Notes under the pieces: model-generated
What the model was told of the DNA's origin: nothing
The model's database searches: none
What the model saw: the letters and a program-made list of their open reading frames with translations, nothing else
From: JAVJPJ01 sp040217295
GTDB taxonomy: Bacteria; Pseudomonadota; Alphaproteobacteria; Rhodobacterales; Rhodobacteraceae
DNA length: 31,649 nt
NCBI GenBank assembly: GCA_964460185.1
Contig: CAYWTM010000029.1
Coordinates: 1-31,649, forward strand
Direction of reading: 5' to 3'
Program-made: the position numbers and the translations under genes
In this document: one piece after another, positions 9,101 through 16,365 of the stretch
Numbering within the stretch: the stretch's first letter is position 1
Layout: each line of letters opens with the position of its first letter

Positions 9101-12100
9101 TGTCGGTGGCTGGCACATCGGCCAACGTGACTTCTGTCAGCGTCCGCGTTGTTCAGGGCGACAACCAAATCGTGGCGCCGGTTGCGGCATCGCTGGATGG
9201 AAGCGACGGAACCTGGACCGCGTCCCTGGATCTTTCGGCGCTGTCCGACGGGTCCTACACGATCGAGGCCACCGCATCGGATGGCACCACCCCGGTCAGC
9301 GCGACGTCCGCCGTCGACATCGACACCACGGCGCCCGCGACCCCGACCATCGACAATGTGGCAGGCGACGATGTGGTGAACGCGTCCGAGATATCGGACG
9401 GAAAATACACCATATCCGGCGATGCCGAGGAGGGCGCGACTGTCGCCATCACCTTCAACGGCAGCGAGACCGTGACCGTGGTCGCGGACGCGACCGGCTG
9501 GACCTACGAGCGGACAGCAGTGGACGGTGTGGACGGCATTTCGGTCACGGCGACCGATGAGGCCGGCAACGAATCCGGCGCGGTCATGGCCAGCATCACG
9601 GTGGATGTCACGGCACCGGCTGCTCCCGCTTTCGATCTGGCAGATGACCTGTATGACGCGGACGAAGTCGGCGCGGTCACGATTTCGGGCACCGGCGCGG
9701 AAGCGCTGGCCACGGTGCGCCTGTCGTCGTCCCTGTTCGCGGAGGATATCGACGTAACGGCCAATGAGTCCGGCGTATGGTCGACCGAAGCGCTTGATCT
9801 GTCGGCCAATGACGACGGGGCCTACGAGATTTCGGCTGTCGTGATCGACGCTGCCGGCAACGTCTCTGCCGCGGCCACGGCCGATCGCACGGTGGATGCG
9901 ATCGCGGATCCGGCGGTTCAGATCACATTGGAGGACGGCGAACAGGACGGCGATCTTGTCTTGTTCGATGTCGTCGAGTTGGGTTTGCTGGCCGAGGTAG
10001 GTGAAAGCGAGCCCGGGCTTGGCAATGTCTCGAATGTTGCCGAAGGCACCGAGGTGTCGATCCGGCTGACCGGAACGACAACCTCTGGCGCCTTCGACAC
10101 GACCTATGGTCCGTTCGCGACCGCGGCCAACGGCGATTTCTCGATCGTCATACCGGATGCCGATATCATCGCGCTGGACGGAATGACCGAGGCGGGCTCG
10201 ATTGAAATCACCGCCGGCGGTCAGACGCTTACCCTGGATCTGTTGGTCAACTCCGATATCAACAAAGACGGGAGCGGCGTGTTCCTTGCGGGCACAACCG
10301 CGATCACCCCCGCGGCAGACATCGCGGACGCGGTCGAAGGTGAAACCGGGGTCGAAGTGGTTGGTGGAACAGAGCTGTCGAATGGCCTGACGGTCGTTGC
10401 GGCCAAGGTTTTTTCCCCGGTCGCCGACTACCAGTCCCTTGCCGTCTACGACGGCGTCAGCAGCACGCCGACCAATTTCTTTGCCTTCGACGGTGGGGCC
10501 GCGAATGACGATCTGCCTGCGTTCAGCTCGCAGATCTATATCAGGGGCGATGACGTCTTTATTCTGCAGATCGGGGCGTCGATTACGACCGATCCCGAAG
10601 GCGTCCAGCAAACGGACGACCCGCTCTACACGGTGCACCGGATTCCGGCGGCATCGCTGCTGGCGGCGTTTCCCGCGGCAGAGGCAGCGGCGACAAACCT
10701 TGTGCTGGATGCTGAGGGCGTGACGAATTTCTCGTTTTCGCTGTCCGACATCGATCCCGACTACGAAGGGGGCGGCATACCGCCGAATGTGGGCTATGTC
10801 CCCTTCGATATCTCTGCCACGGATGGTCTTCCGGTCGTGCTCCTGTTCCGGGAGGATCAGGAAACACTGATCACGTCCGAAGGGTACATTGTTCAGATCG
10901 ACCTGAACGACGGCTCCGTCACGGCACGCGAAATCGATATCGCACCTCTTCTGGACGAAAGCGGCTCGATCGATGATTTCTTCATCAACGAGCGGTTGGT
11001 CTACGACCCCGTGACCGGCGAGCTTGAACTGTCCGAGTTCGAGGCGCCTGATCAGGGCGACGGCCTGACCAGAACCGTGCGGCAGGACTATGTGAGGGAC
11101 ATTCTGTCCGCCACCGTGACCGGCAATGACGACCAGTCGGATCTGCTGGTGGCCGAAGGTGGGATCCTCGAGTTCCTGGATGGTGGTGACAATGTCTTTG
11201 GTGGCGACGACGACTTCCTGATCGTGGGCAACACGGTCGGAGACGAGGCCGAACTAAACATAACGGTTGACGGAAACTTCGTGACGTTCTCGGTGGACCG
11301 CGACGCCTTCCAGAGTTTTTTCGGAACGACAGATCCGGTTGAAGCGTTCTCGTTCGACGTCTTCTGGACGGGAACCGCCATGCCAAGCGATTTCACCACA
11401 GGAGGCTTTACGACGCTGACTGCCGGCTCGGAAACGCTGCAGGAAGCACAAACATCGCTGGGCTTCGAGGCGCGTCGCTTTACGGTGGATCTGGATGTGG
11501 CTGGATTTGACGCAGAGGGTGCCGAGTCCGGGCCATTCGAATTGGTTACCCTCGAAGTCGCTGGCCTGACCGATGGCTTCTACGCCTTTGGTTTCAACAC
11601 GGTGGAAGGTGACTCGGACATTTCCACAACCCCACCGGTCTTTGATGGGTTCATCAAGGTCGGCGGCGTCGACGGGTCCGAAGTTCAGTTCGTCGTCGTG
11701 TCCGACAGCCAGTCGACAAATGGCACGGACGTCGTAAGCGGTTTTGACCTTGGCGTGAACGGTGACATCATTCAGATACACGCCGGTTTTGACGTGTATC
11801 GCGGCACCGGGCTTGAGCGGGTGGCGTCTGATGCGACCGGCGTTTCAATCGCGGTTGATACGGGGATCGTTGTGTTCGACGGGTTGACCAGCGACCCGGA
11901 CGACCTCGACGCGGCCGTGATCGCGAGGGCCCAGGACGCGTTGACCGGTGTCGCCGAAGAATCGATCATCGCCGTGACGGGCGACGACAGCAGCATCTCG
12001 ATCTGGAGGCTTGACTTTGACGCCGGCGGGAATGCGTCAACGGACAGTTTCCTGCGCCTTGACGGTCTGACCCACCTGGATCTACCGCAGTTCGACGCGA

Positions 12101-12132
12101 GCGACATCCAGTTCTTCCTACCGAACACTTGA
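6160..12132 (+). CDS. giant Ig-repeat surface adhesin, probable type I secretion substrate
   Basis: A 1990-residue, acidic, Thr/Ala/Asp-rich protein predicted to be exported by the adjacent type I system and to act in attachment or biofilm. In order it has a basic N-terminus (1-71), a hydrophobic segment ending in a signal-peptidase-like AxA (about 72-91, ...MVASAQE), a short beta-rich prefix (95-150) resembling BapA-type prefixes, an AAAG motif (158-161), and a hydrophobic/Gly stretch with twelve consecutive Gly (185-196). Next comes a domain with DGYLSGAQVFGDANANGIFDTGE (about 208-230) like SdrD-B modules. A helical linker leads to eight tandem Ig-like modules (about 469-1249), often joined by DTTAPATP-type linkers. 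The remaining about 740 residues are unassigned and end in a segment (DVVSGFDLGVNGDIIQI) reminiscent of C-terminal type I secretion targets. No GGxGxD RTX repeats are seen. ATG 6160 is chosen for its ribosome site. Four secretion genes follow on the same strand. The exact adhesin subfamily is uncertain. Confidence 0.9.
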   Translation: MPLDKPTSNRVSNSEVKMVSVFERGQAFPGVFLSSEQTSILPPLTRRIYVPTRSEARLKFLRSWARRNARRMAAGLGGLSLVLPTAMVASAQEQVQVDVSTIDGVVSAEIAQNGDLLITLENGQQVRIDASGFEIAADGSYIVPDVTADTIALAAVDAAAGSSVAEGGAGMGGLALLGGLAVAAGGGGGGGGGGGGVAPTPELAFVVDGYLSGAQVFGDANANGIFDTGETETTTAADGSFDSSLFAADVPLIAVGGVDISTGEAFTGTLKAPAGSTVVTPLTTLVQAVIASDTSGTPPTAAEAAASVASSLGLSGDLLNDDPAALAEEGDLSQLQAAAKIAAVVNLVSASAPSDPDGAADAVLAALAEDLTDGEGGDPFDDPNALNTALAAAGDAIEVSVTDLAEALVGAAAQIDGASDLDGLEGAQTVVQGTLTQAVVQSVGDSDGTSALSDANDDTELFENVVPLRPVLDASLAGQSLDLNAASEASITIFGTGQPGSTVTVTLGDASGSDVVDGSGDWSVTLTGANFPSDGDVSTTITATKDVGGVQVVSGATLNSISYQIDTTPPAPPSSITLNESEVDGVVNDVETGSGSISGVAEPNATVRLAPATGTAIETTADGSGNFSFDLTFDLSQGENTVQITQTDQAGNVSEAAGFTFDVDTIAPAGTLAVVETDGVVDVSEAADGVQFSGTGEDGATVSVYIQPDGEARQLLGTTTVSGGTWTFTTETPADGDYQVSVEVTDAALNLTTADRDFTVDATAPELSDITTDKAALVGADDTTPVTVSGSVSGATSVSVAFLDGSDEVVASTDAVLSGGTFSAELDLSGLGDGSYSLRVTAGDGTNETTQTTASAITFDRTPPATPSIDVIAGDDVVEGAELASNVVISGSGETGSTVTVKLDDDDVGSDVVVDGEWSIEIAAPAGGNYTVTAVAQDPAGNLSDPSAGRSIEVITPAPSVGIDALAVGEVANAAEIAAPVSVAGTSANVTSVSVRVVQGDNQIVAPVAASLDGSDGTWTASLDLSALSDGSYTIEATASDGTTPVSATSAVDIDTTAPATPTIDNVAGDDVVNASEISDGKYTISGDAEEGATVAITFNGSETVTVVADATGWTYERTAVDGVDGISVTATDEAGNESGAVMASITVDVTAPAAPAFDLADDLYDADEVGAVTISGTGAEALATVRLSSSLFAEDIDVTANESGVWSTEALDLSANDDGAYEISAVVIDAAGNVSAAATADRTVDAIADPAVQITLEDGEQDGDLVLFDVVELGLLAEVGESEPGLGNVSNVAEGTEVSIRLTGTTTSGAFDTTYGPFATAANGDFSIVIPDADIIALDGMTEAGSIEITAGGQTLTLDLLVNSDINKDGSGVFLAGTTAITPAADIADAVEGETGVEVVGGTELSNGLTVVAAKVFSPVADYQSLAVYDGVSSTPTNFFAFDGGAANDDLPAFSSQIYIRGDDVFILQIGASITTDPEGVQQTDDPLYTVHRIPAASLLAAFPAAEAAATNLVLDAEGVTNFSFSLSDIDPDYEGGGIPPNVGYVPFDISATDGLPVVLLFREDQETLITSEGYIVQIDLNDGSVTAREIDIAPLLDESGSIDDFFINERLVYDPVTGELELSEFEAPDQGDGLTRTVRQDYVRDILSATVTGNDDQSDLLVAEGGILEFLDGGDNVFGGDDDFLIVGNTVGDEAELNITVDGNFVTFSVDRDAFQSFFGTTDPVEAFSFDVFWTGTAMPSDFTTGGFTTLTAGSETLQEAQTSLGFEARRFTVDLDVAGFDAEGAESGPFELVTLEVAGLTDGFYAFGFNTVEGDSDISTTPPVFDGFIKVGGVDGSEVQFVVVSDSQSTNGTDVVSGFDLGVNGDIIQIHAGFDVYRGTGLERVASDATGVSIAVDTGIVVFDGLTSDPDDLDAAVIARAQDALTGVAEESIIAVTGDDSSISIWRLDFDAGGNASTDSFLRLDGLTHLDLPQFDASDIQFFLPNT
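6711..6748 (+). repeat. glycine-codon simple repeat inside the adhesin
   Basis: A run of GGC/GGT codons encodes twelve consecutive Gly residues after an Ala-rich hydrophobic stretch. GGN simple repeats can change length by slippage in steps of three without shifting the frame. In related adhesins a Gly tract marks the end of the N-terminal region. Confidence 0.8.
7564..9906 (+). repeat. eight tandem Ig-like modules (coding repeat)
   Basis: About 290-300 bases per unit. Units begin near 7564, 7864, 8158, 8449, 8746, 9035, 9328 and 9620, and most end in a linker of the type D-T/R/A-T-A/P-P-A-x-P (for example at 7855, 8149, 8440, 8737, 9319 and 9604). Each carries a GSG-x-x-GATV-like strand and a Y-x-V/I-x-A-x-D-AGN-x-S-like strand. 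The units have diverged at DNA level, so recent unequal crossover is not indicated. The array accounts for about 780 residues. Confidence 0.85.
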
Positions 12133-12136
12133 TCGG

Positions 12137-12167
12137 GATGGCCGGCGTGCGGCGCGCGCCGGCCATC
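12137..12167 (+). terminator. hairpin between adhesin and sapC-like gene (weak terminator or attenuator)
   Basis: GATGGCCGGCG (12137-12147) and CGCCGGCCATC (12157-12167) form a perfect 11-bp stem with a 9-base loop, starting 4 bases after the adhesin stop codon. Only a poor T tract follows (GTTCTT), so complete termination is unlikely. Partial termination or mRNA 3'-end protection would give more adhesin transcript than secretion-gene transcript. Confidence 0.6.
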
Positions 12168-12176
12168 GTTCTTGCC

Positions 12177-12905
12177 ATGACCCGCATGACGCCCCTTTCA
12201 AATTCCCTGCACGGCAACATGGGCTGGACACCGCACCTGTCCAAGCCTGCACAAGGTGCGTCTTCGGTTGTCCGGCTTTGCCTTGACGAGGTGCCGATCT
12301 TCGCCATTCGAATGCCGGTCGTCTTTCGCGTCGCATCGGGCCGCGCGCAGCCCGTGATCCCCGTTGGTGTCCTTCAGGCCGGGGAAACGGCATTGGTCGG
12401 CACCGGTGGAGATTGGCGGCCACGCGCGGTGCCCTTCGACCTGCGTCGTGGACCGTTCGAAGTCTTGCGGACAGAAGGACGGGACGTGGTCTACGTCGAC
12501 GAAGAAAAGCTGGTATCCTCCGCGTCTGCGAAAGCCCCCCTTTTTGACGGCAAGGGCGCGCTCCACGCGGAAACCGCTGCGCATCTGTCCCAACTGTCGG
12601 CATGGGGCCGCAGTTTCAGATCGGCCGAACGTGCCGCAACGCTTCTCCTGCAGGCGGAATTGCTGTCTGCGTGGCCGAAAGGGGGGGCGGGGCTTTACGT
12701 GGTCGCATCGGACCGCCTGGGAGCTGTCGCGGGCGAAACGCTTGCAAAGCTCCATGCCGATGGGGCCTTGCGCCTCGCCCATGCAAGTGACCTGTCGCTG
12801 GGGATGATCGAAGCCCGGCCCGTCGCTGCGAACAACGCGCGGTCATCCACGGTCGCACCCGAGGACACCGCCTTTCTCAAGGCCCTGCGAGAGGAATTTT
12901 CATGA
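12177..12905 (+). CDS. SapC-family protein
   Basis: A predicted 242-residue protein matching the general layout of the SapC family (usually about 250 residues): EVPIFAIRMPVVFRV (about 38-52), a PVGVLQAGETALVG strand, GDWRP (about 78) and PFDLRRGPFEV (about 86-96). The family is named from Campylobacter fetus, where sapC lies with the sapDEF type I exporter of S-layer proteins; its molecular function is not settled. No signal peptide or membrane helix is visible, so it is probably cytoplasmic. The start is uncertain: ATG 12177, 12186 or 12219, none with a good ribosome site. The first two lie just after the hairpin. Its stop overlaps the next start by 4 bases (ATGA), implying translational coupling with the TolC-like gene and a role in adhesin export or modification. 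Confidence 0.82.
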   Translation: MTRMTPLSNSLHGNMGWTPHLSKPAQGASSVVRLCLDEVPIFAIRMPVVFRVASGRAQPVIPVGVLQAGETALVGTGGDWRPRAVPFDLRRGPFEVLRTEGRDVVYVDEEKLVSSASAKAPLFDGKGALHAETAAHLSQLSAWGRSFRSAERAATLLLQAELLSAWPKGGAGLYVVASDRLGAVAGETLAKLHADGALRLAHASDLSLGMIEARPVAANNARSSTVAPEDTAFLKALREEFS

Positions 12906-14209
12906 GGGGGACGCTTGCATCGATTGCCGTCTTGATCCTCGCCGCCGGCTGCGTGAATTCGACCGATGCACCGCTGGTGGCCGAGCAGAGCACGGCGGAT
13001 ATCGAGGAAATTCCATCGCGCACGACCTACCTGCGAGATCCCGTACTGGCCGGAACACCGATTGCCGACGCGGTCAGAGCCGCGATTTTGGGGGGGCCGA
13101 CACTTCGGGCAGGGCGCGCGGGCGAAGCCGCCGCCGCCGCCCGCGTGGAAGAGGCGCGATCGGCTCTGCGGCCGTCCATCAATCTTGGCGTGACCGCCGG
13201 CCTTGGGACGGCTGTATCGTCGGACGTGTCGCCGACCACAAGGCTCAGCCAGCGGATATTCGACGGGTCCGCAACGCAGACGCGGATCCTTGCCGCCGAG
13301 ACGCGCGCGGATGCCGCTGCATCCGACACGGCCCTGCGCGTGACAGACCGGACGCTTCAGGCGCTTGCCGCCTGGGAAGAGCTCCATACGGCGCGGGTGC
13401 TGCAAGGCATTGCGCGGTCTTCGGTCGCGCGGAATGATGAACTGTCGTCGCGGATAGAGCGTCTGCTTGCTGCCGGGGCCGGTCGGACGGCGGATTCCCT
13501 GCGCGCCACGGCGCGGCAGGCGGATGCCCGCGCCACCCTTGCCAGCGCAGAGGGTCGTGTCGCCGAAGCCGAGGCGCGCGCCCGGGAAATCTTTGGTATG
13601 CTGCCAACGCCCGGCCCGCTGCCCCGTGCCCCGGAGCCTGCTTTTTCCGGCCGCGCGAGCGAGGCGCTCAGGGCCCTCTCCTCAGAGCTGGAAGCGGCGC
13701 GCGCTGATCTCGCTTCGCGCACGGCCGAGCGCGCACCCACCGTATTCCTGGACCTGATCGGTGGTCTTGATTCAGGCAATGACCCCAGTGTGGGTGCCGC
13801 GATCCGGTTCGACTACGCGCTTGGGACCGGTGGTCAGCGCGAAGCCGCCGTGCGTGCAGCCGAAGCCGAGGTCAGCCGGCTCGAGGCAGAGCTTGCCTTG
13901 CTGGACAGCGATATCGAACGGGCGCTTGCGTCTGCCGCGGCCCGCGATGCGTCCCTGGCGCGGGAGCGTGCCGCTGCGCGCGAGGCGGAAACCGCTGCGG
14001 CCCAGGCGCTTGAGGACGCCGAGCGCGGTTTCGAGAGCGGGCGGGTCGACAGCCTCGATCTTCTGGATCTCGGGCGCGACCTGGACCGGGCGGCAGCCCG
14101 CCACGCCGAGATTGCGGCAGCCCACAGGTTTGCGGGCTTTGAACGGCTTGCGCTGGCGGGCGAGCTTCTTGATGTGCTTGGCATGGACCCCGGGAGCGTG
14201 GGGCCGTGA
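12902..14209 (+). CDS. TolC-family outer-membrane channel of type I secretion
   Basis: A 435-residue predicted outer-membrane efflux protein that would form the exit channel for the adhesin. The N-terminus is a signal peptide with a lipobox-like ending (LAAGC, Cys 17), so it may be a lipoprotein like some OprM-type factors. Two halves of long Ala/Arg/Glu-rich helices follow, as in TolC repeats: SIERL-type helices at about 165-230 and ALLDSDIERALASAAAR to the end, with the motif FESGRVDSLDLLDLGRDL near 375-392 typical of the second half. Beta-strand segments carry SINLGVTAGLG and PTVFLDLIGGLDSG. A good ribosome site (GAGAGGA) precedes the ATG. The start overlaps the sapC stop (ATGA) and the stop overlaps the ABC start (GTGA). 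Confidence 0.92.
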   Translation: MRGTLASIAVLILAAGCVNSTDAPLVAEQSTADIEEIPSRTTYLRDPVLAGTPIADAVRAAILGGPTLRAGRAGEAAAAARVEEARSALRPSINLGVTAGLGTAVSSDVSPTTRLSQRIFDGSATQTRILAAETRADAAASDTALRVTDRTLQALAAWEELHTARVLQGIARSSVARNDELSSRIERLLAAGAGRTADSLRATARQADARATLASAEGRVAEAEARAREIFGMLPTPGPLPRAPEPAFSGRASEALRALSSELEAARADLASRTAERAPTVFLDLIGGLDSGNDPSVGAAIRFDYALGTGGQREAAVRAAEAEVSRLEAELALLDSDIERALASAAARDASLARERAAAREAETAAAQALEDAERGFESGRVDSLDLLDLGRDLDRAAARHAEIAAAHRFAGFERLALAGELLDVLGMDPGSVGP

Positions 14210-16362
14210 ACGACAGCAGACCGATCGGCGACAGCAGCGACGTTGCACCTGCAGTCATTTGCCCCGACGGCGGGCAACAAACCGCCCGGTCCGCGATCGA
14301 AAATGCCCTGGCGCATGCATCCGCGCTTCTGGGACACCCGATCCCCTGGACACGGTTCGAGGAAACGCGCCGGGACGATGAGGCGGATGGTGGCCTTGCG
14401 GCGGCGATCCGCGCCGCGGGCGAGGCAGGCTTTGAAGTCGGGGTCGGCCCCATCGGCCTGGAGGAACTCGATGCGACGGTTCTGCCGGCCGTTCTTCTGA
14501 CCGATACCGGTGCCCTTGTGCTCGAGGAACGCCACGCAGACGGCTGGGCCGTGCACGATCCGCGTCTTGGCCCAAAGTCCCGGGTATTTCTGGCCGGCGC
14601 GGACCTTGCGGCAGCCTATTCCGGGCAGGCCATACTTTTGCGGTCGCGCGCGGTTGCGGGCGGCGAGGACAGGGCTGGCGGGCATTGGTTCCGCTCGGCG
14701 CTTGCCGCGAACCGCTGGAGCTATCTCCAGGTCGCGCTTGCAGCGGCGGTGGCGAACTTTCTGGGCCTGACCACGTCCATCTTCATCATGGTGGTCTATG
14801 ACAGGGTCCTGCCCAATGAAGCCGTCGAAAGCCTTGTCGCGCTGACCATCGGCGTCGCGATTGCGCTGGGGTTCGATTTCGCGATCCGCACCTTGCGGGC
14901 AGGTTTCATCGACAGGGCCGGGCAGCGCGCCGATCTTTCAATGGGGCGCGCGATCTTTGATCGCGTCATGTCCGTGCGCCTTTCGGCCCGCGTGGGGTCC
15001 ACCGGCGCGACCGCGGCAAGCCTTCGAGAATTCGAGATGATCCGCGATTTCTTTACCTCGGCTTCGCTGGTCGCCATCGTCGACCTGCCCTTCATTCTTC
15101 TATTTATCGGCGTGATTTACCTGATTGGCGGTCCGCTTGCCGTCGTGCCCATGGTCGCGGTGCCTGTGGTGTTTTTCGTGGCCCTTGCCACGCAACCATT
15201 CCTGTCCCGGCTTGCCGAGCGCAGCTTTGCCGACAGCCAATCCAAACAAAGCGTCCTGGTCGAAGCGCTGTCCGGGCTTGAAACCATCAAGGCGGCGCGC
15301 GCCGAGGGCCGGATGAAGACCCGGTGGGACCGAGCGCTGGCGGCCCAGGCGGAGCACGGTGTGAAGTCGCGGGCGATCAGCCAGTTCGCCCTGAACGCGA
15401 CCGCATTCGTCCAGCAGGTGTCGCAAATCGCGATCGTCTTTTACGGAGTCTTCCTGATCATGGACGGCGCCCTTTCAATGGGTGCGCTGATTGCAAGCGT
15501 CATCCTGACCGGACGCGCGTTGACGCCACTTGCCCAGATCGCGCAGACCCTGACCCGCATGACGCAGACCCGCACAGCCTATCGCGCCATCGACCGCATG
15601 ATGCAGGCAGAAAGCGAGCGCCCCGATGGCCGGCGGTACCTGGCGCGGGATCGACTCGAGGGGCGGATCAGTTTTCACAAGGTCAGTTTCACCTATCCCG
15701 GATCGTCGGAACCAAGCATCGACAGCATGAATTTCGAGATCGCGGCAGGTGAGAAAGTTGCCATCCTGGGTCCGATCGGATCGGGCAAGAGCACGCTTGC
15801 GCGCCTGATCCTGGGCCTTTACCAGCCCGCCTCCGGTGCGGTGCGGGTTGACGGAACGGACATCCGGCAGATTGATCCGGGCGATCTGCGCCGTAATGTC
15901 GGATCCGCCCTGCAGGATGCGTGGCTATTCACCGGCACGCTCAGGGAGAACATCACGCTGGGTGCGATGCATGCCAGCGATGCCGAGGTGCTCGAAGCCG
16001 CGACGGTGGCCGGAGTCGAAGACTTCGCGGCGCGCCTGCCCGACGGTTATGACCTCGTTGTGGGCGAACGCGGAGAGGGGCTTTCGGGGGGGCAGCGGCA
16101 ATCGGTGGCCCTTGCCCGCGCGCTTGTCGGGCGTCCTCCGGTCCTGTTGCTGGATGAACCCACCTCGGCGATGGATGTCATGACCGAAAAGGCCGTCATT
16201 CAGCGCCTCAAGGACCATGCGGCGGATCGGACGCTTGTGGTCATCACGCATCGCCCGAGCCTTCTGGAATTGGTTGACCGCGTGATCGTGCTTGGGCAGG
16301 GCAAGGTCGTGGCCGACGGTCCGAAAGACAGGATCGTGGGCCCGGGCGAGACGGAGACCTAG
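14206..16362 (+). CDS. type I secretion ABC transporter (LapB-like, degenerate C39 domain)
   Basis: A 718-residue inner-membrane exporter that powers translocation of the adhesin. Residues about 20-145 form a C39 peptidase-like domain that lacks the catalytic Cys and His but keeps the final VHDPRLG segment. Such domains bind substrate rather than cleave it. Residues about 165-450 are the six-helix membrane domain. The ATPase domain carries Walker A GPIGSGKST (about 522-530), a Q-loop in ALQDAWLFTGTLRENI, signature LSGGQRQ (about 626), Walker B VLLLDEPTSAMD and the H-loop VITHR. The GTG start overlaps the TolC-like stop (GTGA) and has GGGAG upstream. Length and domain order match LapB/HlyB-type exporters. 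It is clearly different from the MsbA-like exporter at 19607, which has no N-terminal C39-like part. Confidence 0.95.
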   Translation: MNDSRPIGDSSDVAPAVICPDGGQQTARSAIENALAHASALLGHPIPWTRFEETRRDDEADGGLAAAIRAAGEAGFEVGVGPIGLEELDATVLPAVLLTDTGALVLEERHADGWAVHDPRLGPKSRVFLAGADLAAAYSGQAILLRSRAVAGGEDRAGGHWFRSALAANRWSYLQVALAAAVANFLGLTTSIFIMVVYDRVLPNEAVESLVALTIGVAIALGFDFAIRTLRAGFIDRAGQRADLSMGRAIFDRVMSVRLSARVGSTGATAASLREFEMIRDFFTSASLVAIVDLPFILLFIGVIYLIGGPLAVVPMVAVPVVFFVALATQPFLSRLAERSFADSQSKQSVLVEALSGLETIKAARAEGRMKTRWDRALAAQAEHGVKSRAISQFALNATAFVQQVSQIAIVFYGVFLIMDGALSMGALIASVILTGRALTPLAQIAQTLTRMTQTRTAYRAIDRMMQAESERPDGRRYLARDRLEGRISFHKVSFTYPGSSEPSIDSMNFEIAAGEKVAILGPIGSGKSTLARLILGLYQPASGAVRVDGTDIRQIDPGDLRRNVGSALQDAWLFTGTLRENITLGAMHASDAEVLEAATVAGVEDFAARLPDGYDLVVGERGEGLSGGQRQSVALARALVGRPPVLLLDEPTSAMDVMTEKAVIQRLKDHAADRTLVVITHRPSLLELVDRVIVLGQGKVVADGPKDRIVGPGETET

Positions 16363-16365
16363 ACA

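Noticed and set aside
8548..10638. A 696-codon open frame on the minus strand
   Set aside because: It lies antisense to the adhesin Ig-like repeats; its length comes from biased codon use of the repeats.
6160..12132. CRISPR-like or tandem DNA repeat array
   Set aside because: The periodicity is at protein level (Ig-like modules of about 97 residues); the DNA units are diverged and uninterrupted coding sequence.
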